DNA of 64,000 nucleotides, from assembly GCA_024695815.1 (NCBI GenBank), contig JAILHK010000034.1, forward strand, positions 1-64,000, read 5' to 3'. The position numbers and the translations under genes were made by a program. Origin of the DNA: Prevotella sp. (GTDB taxonomy: Bacteria; Bacteroidota; Bacteroidia; Bacteroidales; Bacteroidaceae). Shown in pieces: positions 18,950 through 27,253 of this stretch (position 1 is its first letter; each line of letters starts with the position of its first letter). The notes beneath the pieces are model-generated. The model was not told where the DNA came from. It saw nothing but the letters and a program-made list of their open reading frames with translations, and ran no database searches.

Positions 18950-20530
18950 ATGAATACCAAATACTTTAAATATCTCTTCATGGGTCTGTCCATGGCCACG
19001 CTGACCGGTTGTAATGACTGGCTCGAAGAAGAAACACCAGGCATCACGCGCATCGACGACTATTTCAACACGGGTTCACAGTCGGCTGCCGAGAATATCG
19101 TCAACGCAGCCTACACTCCATTGCAGTGGGACTTCGGTTCTACCTATTGCGCTGAATGGTTCATTGGCGACATCGCTTCCGATGATGCCTTGAAAGGGGG
19201 CCAGAATATAGCCGACGGCGGCGACTACTACGACATAGACAACTTCAAGGTGCAGGCCGACAACGATATGCTACTGAACTACTGGCGCGCCCAGTGGACA
19301 GGCATATCGCGTGCCAACCTGGCCATTAATAAACTGCCAGAGCTGAAGGCCGACGACCTGACCGAAGCGTTGCGCACCCGCCTGTTGGCCGAGGCTCACT
19401 TCCTGCGCGCCTTCTATTATTTCCGTCTAGTACGCGTCTTTGGCGGCATGCCTATCGTCGACTATATCGTTGACAGCAGCAACAAGTGGTATCCCGTACG
19501 TGCCAGTGTTGACGACTGCTACGACTTTATCGTAAAAGACCTCGAAGAGGCCGAGAAAGGCTTGGCTTTGAAAAGCGCCATGGGCCCCGACGACCTCGGT
19601 CGTGCCACCAAAGGTGCTGCACAGGCCATGCTGATGAAGGTGGCACTCTATCGCAAGGACTATCCCACGGCTAAGTCCTGGGGCGAGAAAGTGGTCAAAT
19701 CGGGCGAATACGATCTGTTTGACGACTATTATGACAACTTTACCTTGCCTGGCGAGAATGGCATCGAGAGCGTTTTCGAGATTCAGTATATGGAAGACGA
19801 TATGAGCGACTATGGTGGTTTCGGTTTTACCCGTGGCACCTTCACCCAGATTCTGACCCGCTCGCGTTCAAACAACCTTGGCGGCGGATGGGGATTCAAC
19901 CGTCCCACTCAGAACCTCTATGACGAGTATGAGCCAACAGACCCCCGTCGCGAGATGACCATCCTGACACCTTCGCCTGCCGACATGACCAACGAGGCCG
20001 AAGAGACCTACTGCGGCAATACATACATCTCGAAGAAGCATGGCTGGTATAACAAAGACAACACCTTCTCTGCACTGGCTCACCATTCGCGTGGACCGCT
20101 CAACAGTCGTCAGATTCGTTATTCCGACGTCCTGCTGATGTATGCTGAGGCTTTGACCGAGGTTGGAACCGCTGCCGACCTGGCCACCGCCAAGACTCTG
20201 CTCAACAAGGTCCGCGCACGTGTCGGTCTGGCTCCCTTCCCCTATAGCACCACCATCCAGAAGTCCACCACGGCTTTCACCGACACCCAGGCCGATCTCC
20301 GTGCAGCCATCCGCCACGAGCGTCGTGTGGAGCTGGGCATGGAAGGCCACCGCTGGTTCGACCTAGTTCGTTGGGGCATTGCCAAGCAGACCATGGATGC
20401 CTATATTGCTCAAGAGAGCGAAGAAGCCCGGCAGCAGTGGGGCACCTTCGTCGAGGGCAAGAACGAAGTGTTCCCCATTCCTACCCAGGAACTACAGCTG
20501 GGCAAGCTCACCCAAAATCCGAATTATTAA
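18950..20530 (+). CDS. SusD/RagB-type surface glycan-binding lipoprotein
   Basis: 526 residues with lipobox LTGCNDW (Cys21). The SusD family hallmarks are present: the N-terminal TPR-like helices (AHFLRAFYYFRLVRVFGGMPIVD), the central glycan-binding segment, and the C-terminal RHERRVELGMEGHRWFDLVRWG block. It caps SusC and feeds oligosaccharides to it. It starts 33 bp after susC and is followed 40 bp later by the putative glucan-binding protein. Confidence 0.96.
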   Translation: MNTKYFKYLFMGLSMATLTGCNDWLEEETPGITRIDDYFNTGSQSAAENIVNAAYTPLQWDFGSTYCAEWFIGDIASDDALKGGQNIADGGDYYDIDNFKVQADNDMLLNYWRAQWTGISRANLAINKLPELKADDLTEALRTRLLAEAHFLRAFYYFRLVRVFGGMPIVDYIVDSSNKWYPVRASVDDCYDFIVKDLEEAEKGLALKSAMGPDDLGRATKGAAQAMLMKVALYRKDYPTAKSWGEKVVKSGEYDLFDDYYDNFTLPGENGIESVFEIQYMEDDMSDYGGFGFTRGTFTQILTRSRSNNLGGGWGFNRPTQNLYDEYEPTDPRREMTILTPSPADMTNEAEETYCGNTYISKKHGWYNKDNTFSALAHHSRGPLNSRQIRYSDVLLMYAEALTEVGTAADLATAKTLLNKVRARVGLAPFPYSTTIQKSTTAFTDTQADLRAAIRHERRVELGMEGHRWFDLVRWGIAKQTMDAYIAQESEEARQQWGTFVEGKNEVFPIPTQELQLGKLTQNPNY

Positions 20531-20569
20531 TCCATTAGCTATTTTAATAACTTAAAATCAAAAACTATT

Positions 20570-21406
20570 ATGAAGAAATTTTATCTGATGGCAGCCGCAG
20601 TGCTGTGTGGTATCTCAGCAATGGCACAGGAAGTATCTGTTACTATGGCAGAAGAACATCCTTTCGCATTCTCAAACAGTGAGTCGTATGTCTGCATCTA
20701 CATGGGCGAGGAGACTCAGAAGAGCAACATTCCCGATGATAACTACATCTATATCGGTCCTGACGAAAATGCAGGTCGCAACCTCTGGATATGGGAAAAC
20801 ACCTTCAATGGTATTACGGCCAGCGACTTGAACTCTTTTGGTGTTCCCGGTGAGTATATGGCTATGGAGGTAGGTAATGTGGGCTGGAGCGGACTCGGCT
20901 ACAATATTGCTGCCGCCAATCCTATCGACCTCAGCTATATCGACAGCAACTGGTCGTTACATTTCGCCGTTAAGATGACCTCTACACAGACCGTTAGCTT
21001 CCAGCTGACCGATGGCAACGGAAAAGAAGCCAAGATTGTGCTTGGTAAGGACCCCATCGATGGCGTACAGCCTGTAGCCGACTTCCCCCGCGACGGTGAG
21101 TGGTACAACATCGATATTCCCATGACCTGGTTCGAGGATAAAGCTGAGTTTACGTTTGCCGACGCTTCAGCTTATGCCGACAAGAACTACTTCGTACTGC
21201 TGGCCGGCGGCGTTCAGGGCACTGTCGTCAACTACGATGCGGTGTTCTTCCATGGTCCCAAGGTTGCCAATGGCATCAACACGGTGAAGGAAAACAAGAA
21301 GGGCGCCAACGGTTTCTATAACCTGAATGGCCAGCGTGTTGCGAAGCGCAAGGGACTCGTTATCACTAAGTGTGGTGACAAAGTAAAGAAAATGTTTGTA
21401 AAGTAA
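20570..21406 (+). CDS. Putative surface glucan-binding protein in SusE position
   Basis: 278 residues. Signal peptide MKKFYLMAAAVLCGISAMAQ; no lipobox. The body looks like a jelly-roll beta-sandwich with several exposed aromatics (GRNLWIWENTF, VGWSGLGYN, SNWSLHFAVKM, FPRDGEWYNIDIPMTWF). The end (NLNGQRVAKRKGLVITK...VKKMFVK) matches the short tail shared by other secreted proteins here. Position directly after susD is where glycan-binding SusE/SGBP proteins sit. No sequence family was recognised, so binding is inferred. The GH128 gene starts 6 bp downstream. Confidence 0.7.
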   Translation: MKKFYLMAAAVLCGISAMAQEVSVTMAEEHPFAFSNSESYVCIYMGEETQKSNIPDDNYIYIGPDENAGRNLWIWENTFNGITASDLNSFGVPGEYMAMEVGNVGWSGLGYNIAAANPIDLSYIDSNWSLHFAVKMTSTQTVSFQLTDGNGKEAKIVLGKDPIDGVQPVADFPRDGEWYNIDIPMTWFEDKAEFTFADASAYADKNYFVLLAGGVQGTVVNYDAVFFHGPKVANGINTVKENKKGANGFYNLNGQRVAKRKGLVITKCGDKVKKMFVK

Positions 21407-21412
21407 CAACAC

Positions 21413-22909
21413 ATGAGGAAGACATTCGTCATTATTACTATTTTGATGCTTCATGCTGTGCTGGGCCTGCAGGCTCAGCGCAGCTACAAGCGAGGCTTTG
21501 GCGAGAATAATCTGGGCTATCTCCAGGACCTGAGAGTACTGGCCCAAGGTTGCACATGGTGGTATAACTGGGGCGGCGCTTCAAATAATACGCACGAGAA
21601 CTTCCTGGCCGAGGGTGGCAAGATGGAGTTCATCCCGATGGCATGGAACGGCAACTATAATATCGACAACCTGCGTGCGTACTATCAAAGTCATCCGCAA
21701 GACAAGTTCCTGCTGGGCTTCAACGAACCAAACTTCCGGGCGCAGGCCAACATGACACCTGCACAGGCCGCCGAGAAATGGGTCGCCTTGGAACAGTTGG
21801 CCGAAGAGCTAGACCTGAAGCTCGTGGCACCTGCCTTGAACTATCCCGATGGTGCCATCAACGATGGTGTGACCTATCAACCCAAAGCGTGGATGAATGG
21901 CTTCATCAATGCTTATAAGGAGCAAAACGACGGTCGTGAGCCTCGCATCGATTTCATGGCGCTTCACTGCTACATGGATAATCCGCAGGCAATGATCGGA
22001 TTTGTAGAGGACTTTGCCCAGACCTATGGTAAGAAAGTGTGGCTCACGGAGTTCTGCGCATGGGAAAACAAAAGCCTGACGGCCGAGACCCAGCAGCAGA
22101 CCATGGTCCAGAAGCTGGTGTTGCTGGAGCGCAGTCAGTGGGTGGAACGCTATGCTTGGTTCAAAGCGCGCAACGGCAACAGCTATCCTTATTATAACCT
22201 GGTGGAATATCCCAATGTGTCGAAACAGATTCCTGCTGGTACACTCACTAATCTGGGCTTTGCCTACATCCACATGTCGGCCTGCGACACGCTGAAGTAT
22301 TATAAGCCGGGCGACACCATCCCCGTCAATGCCTTTGTGGATGCCGCCAACCTGAAAGACATCCAGTGGGGCCTTGACCCCCAGACGCGCGATAGCGTGG
22401 AGATTGGTATGGGAGCCAGCGTGTCGTTGACCTACCAGATTGACGTGCCCGAAGACGGGCAGTATCAGTTGCTCATCCGTGCCGCTCGTGCCGAGGGCAG
22501 CGCTACCCTGACACCACGTCTTAACATTCTGGATGCCAACGGCCAGGCACTGGTCAGCAAGTATGTATTGGAACCGGGAGAGACGGCTCTGACCTACGTA
22601 CCCTACGTCTTCGACCTCCAGTTGAAGGCCGGTCGTCAAACCATCACGCTGCAGAAAGACAATGCCCGCGCTTGCAACCTGTCGATCATCCGACTGGAGA
22701 AAGCCTTCAGTGCAGACGATGCAGACCTGAAACCTGCCATAGGACTGCCCCGAGGCAGCAAGGTGTCTGCCATTCATGGCACCGGTCTTCAGACGTCGGC
22801 CGGCATCACCTATTACGATCTGAAAGGCGTGCAGATAGATGCTCCAAAGAAAAGCGGACTGTACGTTGTCCGTACAGAATCAGGAACCAAGAAATTTTTC
22901 ATTAAGTAA
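21413..22909 (+). CDS. Secreted GH128-like endo-beta-1,3-glucanase with C-terminal carbohydrate-binding module
   Basis: 498 residues. Signal peptide to about residue 22, then a TIM-barrel of the Glyco_hydro_cc/GH128 type (25-265): WWYNWG near 50, GFNEPN with candidate acid/base Glu105, HCYMDNP near 185, and WLTEFCAW with candidate nucleophile Glu213. Residues about 330-430 form a CBM6/35-like beta-sandwich (VSLTYQIDVPEDGQYQLLIRAA). The C-terminus (YYDLKGVQIDAPKKSGLYVV...KKFFIK) has the shared sorting-like tail. The stop codon abuts the ATG of the GH16 gene with no gap, so the two are translationally linked. Confidence 0.85.
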   Translation: MRKTFVIITILMLHAVLGLQAQRSYKRGFGENNLGYLQDLRVLAQGCTWWYNWGGASNNTHENFLAEGGKMEFIPMAWNGNYNIDNLRAYYQSHPQDKFLLGFNEPNFRAQANMTPAQAAEKWVALEQLAEELDLKLVAPALNYPDGAINDGVTYQPKAWMNGFINAYKEQNDGREPRIDFMALHCYMDNPQAMIGFVEDFAQTYGKKVWLTEFCAWENKSLTAETQQQTMVQKLVLLERSQWVERYAWFKARNGNSYPYYNLVEYPNVSKQIPAGTLTNLGFAYIHMSACDTLKYYKPGDTIPVNAFVDAANLKDIQWGLDPQTRDSVEIGMGASVSLTYQIDVPEDGQYQLLIRAARAEGSATLTPRLNILDANGQALVSKYVLEPGETALTYVPYVFDLQLKAGRQTITLQKDNARACNLSIIRLEKAFSADDADLKPAIGLPRGSKVSAIHGTGLQTSAGITYYDLKGVQIDAPKKSGLYVVRTESGTKKFFIK

Positions 22910-23977
22910 ATGAAACAACTTATCATGATGATGACGCTGGCTGCTGCAGTCGCTGTCAATGCGCAGGCCGGCAATGATACAACAGACGAATATCAGTTGG
23001 TGTGGAGCGATGAGTTCAATGGCACCACCCTCGACGAAAACGCATGGAATGTAGAGGTGAACGGCAATGGTGGCGGCAACCAGGAGTTGCAGTACTACAC
23101 CCGCGAAAACGTCACCATCGAGACAGAACCCACCAGCGGTGCCAGTTGTCTGACACTGACGGCCGCCCGCAAGAACTATCTGGGCAAATCGTTTGTGTCG
23201 GGGCGCCTGAACAGTCAAGACAAACTGTTCTTTACCTACGGACGTGTGGAGGCACGCATCATGCTGCCGAAGACTGCCAACGGTCTGTGGCCCGCATTCT
23301 GGATGCTGGGTAACGACTTCCAACAGGTGGGGTGGCCACGCTGCGGCGAGGTTGACATCCTGGAGATGGGCGACGGCACAGGCATCAGTCAGCGCAAACA
23401 GGAATACCGTTTTAATGGCGCCTGCCATTGGGGCTACTACAACAGCCAGGGCCAGTATCCCAATTACGCCCGCAGTTCGAATGCACCCTATAGTTTGCAG
23501 GATGGCGAGTTCCATTTGTTCACCGCCGTCTGGGACGAACATAAAATCAGCATGTATCTGGACCTTGACCGTCACCCGGATGCCTCTCCTTATTATGAGA
23601 TAGGTGTGGAAGGCTTCGAAGACGACTGGGGCACGGGGCATTACTTCAACAAAGACTTCTTCATAGTCTTCGACCTGGCAGTAGGCGGTCTTTATACAGG
23701 CATACTTCAACCCAACAAGATCACGGCCTTGCCGAACAGCGGCGATGAAGCCAAGATGTACATAGACTATGTGCGGGTCTATCAGAAGAACGACAACTCG
23801 TCGTTTATCACCGTACCGGAAGGATACAGCACACGCATCTCGGAAGTAGCCCCAGGCTGCACTTCCGAGGTGTCTGCCGTTTTTGACCTGATGGGCCGCC
23901 AGCTCAGTCGCCTGCCCAAGCATCGCATCTGTCTGGTGCGCACCGACAAGGGCGTTGTCAAGGTGATGACCAAGTAG
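22910..23977 (+). CDS. Secreted GH16 endo-beta-1,3-glucanase (laminarinase-type)
   Basis: 355 residues. Signal peptide to about residue 20, then a GH16 jelly-roll (27-275). Catalytic motif GEVDILEMGD places the nucleophile at Glu147, the assisting Asp149 and the acid/base at Glu152. The single-residue bulge in E-V-D-I-L-E is the form seen in laminarinases and lichenases. WSDEFNG and GLWPAFWMLG are also conserved. A C-terminal tail (FDLMGRQLSRLPKHRICLVRTDKG..VKVMTK) is a diverged form of the shared sorting-like motif. The start abuts the GH128 stop. Confidence 0.95.
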   Translation: MKQLIMMMTLAAAVAVNAQAGNDTTDEYQLVWSDEFNGTTLDENAWNVEVNGNGGGNQELQYYTRENVTIETEPTSGASCLTLTAARKNYLGKSFVSGRLNSQDKLFFTYGRVEARIMLPKTANGLWPAFWMLGNDFQQVGWPRCGEVDILEMGDGTGISQRKQEYRFNGACHWGYYNSQGQYPNYARSSNAPYSLQDGEFHLFTAVWDEHKISMYLDLDRHPDASPYYEIGVEGFEDDWGTGHYFNKDFFIVFDLAVGGLYTGILQPNKITALPNSGDEAKMYIDYVRVYQKNDNSSFITVPEGYSTRISEVAPGCTSEVSAVFDLMGRQLSRLPKHRICLVRTDKGVVKVMTK

Positions 23978-24047
23978 TAGGGGGCAGATAAAACAAAAGC
24001 AATACCATAAAACCATCTATATTTATTAATCACTAACAGTAAGAAGT

Positions 24048-26870
24048 ATGAAAAAGGTATTTTTACTCTTGTTTGCCGCAATGGCAACCTTGACCAGCTT
24101 CGCCGACAATCTGGCGTCGGGAAAAGCAACATTGGCCACTTCTGGAAATGCTGCTCTGGCAGCCGATGGCAATACCAACACACGCTGGGAATCCGTACAG
24201 GAAGACCCTCAGCTGTGGCAGGTTGACCTGGGCGAAACTACGGCGTTCAACACCATCTCTATCCTGTGGGAAGGAGCCTATGCAAAGTCATTCACGATTG
24301 AGGCAGGAAACACGCTGGGCGGTGATGGCTACCTGACCGGAGGTACTGCCCTGGTCAGCGTCGCAGACCAGTCGTTGAGCGGCTTTCCCTACATGCAGAA
24401 CTTCTCTTTTGCGGAAACAACAGCTCGTTATATCTTGTTCAGAGGAACTGCCCGCGGCACCAACTATGGCTATAGCTTCTGGGAGTTCGGCGTGTATAAC
24501 CTCGATAAGAGTCTTACGTTGTCAAGCCTGAACATCGCTGCGGCCGGCAATCAGACCACGGTAGGTAGCACCATTGCCATTTCGGCAGTAGGAAAAGACC
24601 AGTTGGGTGGCGCCATCGAAACGGGCACCCTGAGCTGGCAGAGCACGAATCCTACGGTGGGAACTGTCGAAAATGGTGTGTTCACCGCTCTTGCAGCCGG
24701 TACCACCACCATCACGGCTACTTCCGGACAGATCACCTCTAACCAGGTAGAGATCACCGTTGCAGCTGGCGAGAAGATTGACCTGATGAACAACTGGCAG
24801 TATCGCATCTATCCTTTGGGCAGCGCCACGGAGACAACCTCGCTTGTAGGCGCCTTCGATGACAATGATGGCAGTCTTTGGGAGTTGCATAAGACAACCT
24901 CTGCCGATGAGGCTGCCCGTAGTTATGAGACGGGTTTCATAGCAGACCTGGGTGCCATCTACGATGTCAACACCATCTCTATCCACTTCGAAGGAGCTTG
25001 TTCTGAAGCCTTCACCCTGTCGTTTGCTGGCAATGACGGCGTTTTTGGCGATGCCGTCTATAATGGTGGCGCCACTGGTATCAGTAACCACACCGAGAAG
25101 TTCTCGGGCGAGAACGTGACTGGCGCACGCTATGTGAAGTTCCTGAGCACAAAGGCTTCCAGTGAGTGGGGAGTTAAAATCTACGACTTCTCTGTTGTTG
25201 GCGTGAAGACTGCCGACGTACAGTTCTCGAATCCTGAAATTACTGCCGGCGCTGTCAGCGAAACAGGCGAGGAGAGTGTGGCTTTCAGTCTGACTGCCAC
25301 CAATGCTAATTCTGCCTTTGTGATGTACGAGATCGCTGCTAATGGTGTTGCAGCTCGCTACTTCAAGGGCGATAGTGGCAAGGCTTCCACCATCGTCGTT
25401 GATGGATTGACAAGTGGTACAACATACAACTTTGCTATCTTTGCTATCAATGCTAACGGTGGTCGTTCTGCCATTAAGGAACTGTCTGCCACAACCTCAG
25501 GCAATGTATTCGTGCTGACTGCTGCTCCTGCTCCTGCAGAGCGTCGTGCCATTGATGTTGTTTCTGTCTATAGCAATGCTTATCAGCCTGCCACTACTTA
25601 TAATTATGGTGGTTGGGGACAGAGTACTGTTGTTGAGACCGTCACCGTGGATGAGGACGAGATGCTGAAGTTGACAAACTTCAACTATCTTGGTTTTGAG
25701 TACCAGACTCAACTTGATCTCAGTGCTATGCAGTATCTGCACATTGACGTCTTGCCAATGCAGGAAATGGAACTAGGCATGACACCTATCCTTGTTGCAG
25801 GTTCTCCCACAGAGAACTCTCAACTGGTAGGAACGTTGAAGGTGAAAGAGTGGAACAGCTTCGATATTCCTCTATCAAGTTACAATATGGACTTCTCTAA
25901 CCTGAGCCACCAGCTTAAGATAGACCGCGGTAATGGCGTGGTTTATGTGGATAATATTTACTTCTGGAAGGAACCATCTACTGTTGAGGATACCGAGGCA
26001 CCCGTTATGACCAAGGCTGAGGCTTCTAACGTGAGAGCCAACAAGGCAGTCATTACTGTTTGTGCTACCGATAATATCGAGGGCAACTTGCTCTATAGCG
26101 TGAAGAATGGTGACGTTGAACTTGCTACCCGCAGTGGTAAGGCAGGCGAGGATCTGACCATCCAGCTCACAGGTCTTACTGGTGAGACGGAGTACACACT
26201 CTCAGTTACTGCCAAGGATGACAAGGATAATGTCTCTGAACCCATGACCGTGACGTTCACCACACAGAAGGATTTCGTTCTGACTGCCGCTCCAGCTCCT
26301 CAGTTGAGCACAGAGGAGTATGACATCTACTCCATCTATTCTGATGCTTATGAGACAAGTGCTCCTGCCGGTCACTTTGCAGACTGGGGTGGTGGTAGCC
26401 CCGTAGGCGTGCAGGTTAGCGAGACAGACCAAGTTACCAAGGTAGATAACTTCAACTATGTGGGTCATCAGTTTGGGGAAAATCCCGATCTAACGGGTTA
26501 TACTCTTCACGTAGATGTGCTTTCTACCGAACAGAACACCGTAGGTATCACACCTATCACGCAGTCTGGTGAGAAGAGCAAGACGTTTAGTATCACCGAG
26601 GGTCAGTGGACCAGTCTTGATATCGCCGCCAGTGAATGGGAATCACCCATCAATCTGGTGAACACCTTCCAGATAAAGTTTGATGGCGGTGACAGAAGCA
26701 CTACGCTCTATATCGACAATATCTACTTCTATCAGAAGAAGGTTGCTGACCAGATTAAGGAGGTGTCTGCAAAGGCTGATAATGCTATTTACACCCTGCA
26801 GGGCGTGCGTGTAGATAAACCAAAGGCCGGAATCTATATCTTTAATGGCAGAAAAGTAGTAGTAAAGTGA
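24048..26870 (+). CDS. Large secreted multi-module glucan-binding candidate (discoidin, Ig-like, Fn3 and repeated binding modules; no enzyme domain)
   Basis: 940 residues. Order: signal peptide (1-18); F5/8 type C discoidin-like domain (about 20-155, NLASGKATLATSGN, RWESVQEDPQLWQVDLG); bacterial Ig-like Big2 (about 158-245); a second discoidin-like domain (about 248-390); then two Fn3-plus-sandwich units at about 393-640 and 645-895, each introduced by FVLTAAPAP and ending in a YIDNIYF/YVDNIYF strand. The last 35 residues (YTLQGVRVDKPKAGIYIFNG then RKVVVK) are the shared tail. No catalytic motif was seen. It is likely a surface glycan-capture protein. It is 70 bp downstream of GH16 and ends at a strong hairpin cluster. 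Confidence 0.78.
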   Translation: MKKVFLLLFAAMATLTSFADNLASGKATLATSGNAALAADGNTNTRWESVQEDPQLWQVDLGETTAFNTISILWEGAYAKSFTIEAGNTLGGDGYLTGGTALVSVADQSLSGFPYMQNFSFAETTARYILFRGTARGTNYGYSFWEFGVYNLDKSLTLSSLNIAAAGNQTTVGSTIAISAVGKDQLGGAIETGTLSWQSTNPTVGTVENGVFTALAAGTTTITATSGQITSNQVEITVAAGEKIDLMNNWQYRIYPLGSATETTSLVGAFDDNDGSLWELHKTTSADEAARSYETGFIADLGAIYDVNTISIHFEGACSEAFTLSFAGNDGVFGDAVYNGGATGISNHTEKFSGENVTGARYVKFLSTKASSEWGVKIYDFSVVGVKTADVQFSNPEITAGAVSETGEESVAFSLTATNANSAFVMYEIAANGVAARYFKGDSGKASTIVVDGLTSGTTYNFAIFAINANGGRSAIKELSATTSGNVFVLTAAPAPAERRAIDVVSVYSNAYQPATTYNYGGWGQSTVVETVTVDEDEMLKLTNFNYLGFEYQTQLDLSAMQYLHIDVLPMQEMELGMTPILVAGSPTENSQLVGTLKVKEWNSFDIPLSSYNMDFSNLSHQLKIDRGNGVVYVDNIYFWKEPSTVEDTEAPVMTKAEASNVRANKAVITVCATDNIEGNLLYSVKNGDVELATRSGKAGEDLTIQLTGLTGETEYTLSVTAKDDKDNVSEPMTVTFTTQKDFVLTAAPAPQLSTEEYDIYSIYSDAYETSAPAGHFADWGGGSPVGVQVSETDQVTKVDNFNYVGHQFGENPDLTGYTLHVDVLSTEQNTVGITPITQSGEKSKTFSITEGQWTSLDIAASEWESPINLVNTFQIKFDGGDRSTTLYIDNIYFYQKKVADQIKEVSAKADNAIYTLQGVRVDKPKAGIYIFNGRKVVVK

Positions 26871-26918
26871 GGCTAAAGTTAAGGTTTTAAGTCGTAAAAG
26901 TTTAACTATTATCGTTGG

Positions 26919-27026
26919 TCCAGGGGCTAGAAGAGTGCTTTCTAGCCCCTGGATTTGTTTTCTCCAGCCTCTGGAATTGGTCCGTTCAGGGGCTGGAATT
27001 TTGTCGTCCAGGGCCTGGACGATTTT
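26919..27026 (+). terminator. Three tandem related hairpins (operon end)
   Basis: First hairpin: 14-bp perfect stem, TCCAGGGGCTAGAA (26919-26932) with its complement (26940-26953), followed by a T-rich stretch; a good terminator. Second: CCAGCCTCTG pairs with CAGGGGCTGG across about 13 nt, followed by AATTTTG. Third: GTCCAGGGCCTGGAC, followed by GATTTTTG. All share a CCAGG/CCTGG core. The rest of 26871-27253 shows only the -7 box listed next. Confidence 0.75.
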
Positions 27027-27175
27027 TGAAATTCGAACTATTGAACGACTATTCTTTTTGTTTTGTGCCGTAAATGAGGTAAAATTGTGCTACAATACCG
27101 ATAAACAGGGAGTGTCAGAGTTCGAAAGTGAGTTTTTTACGTAGTAATTTTCATGGCTGATTTGCGCAATTCTCC

Positions 27176-27183
27176 TACTTTTG
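27176..27183 (+). promoter_or_regulatory. -7 box of the 27254 gene
   Basis: TACTTTTG fits TAnnTTTG; the -33 position only offers TTTT (27148-27151). Together with the upstream hairpins it indicates a new transcription unit. Confidence 0.5.
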
Positions 27184-27253
27184 CAGCGGAAACCAGAACT
27201 AAAAAATCTCAATAACTTAAAATATCAATAACTCTAATTTAAAACGAAGAATT

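Noticed and set aside
26935..27144. A 69-codon plus-strand ORF after the 24048 gene
   Set aside because: It is made of the three hairpins and the promoter region and has no protein-like composition.
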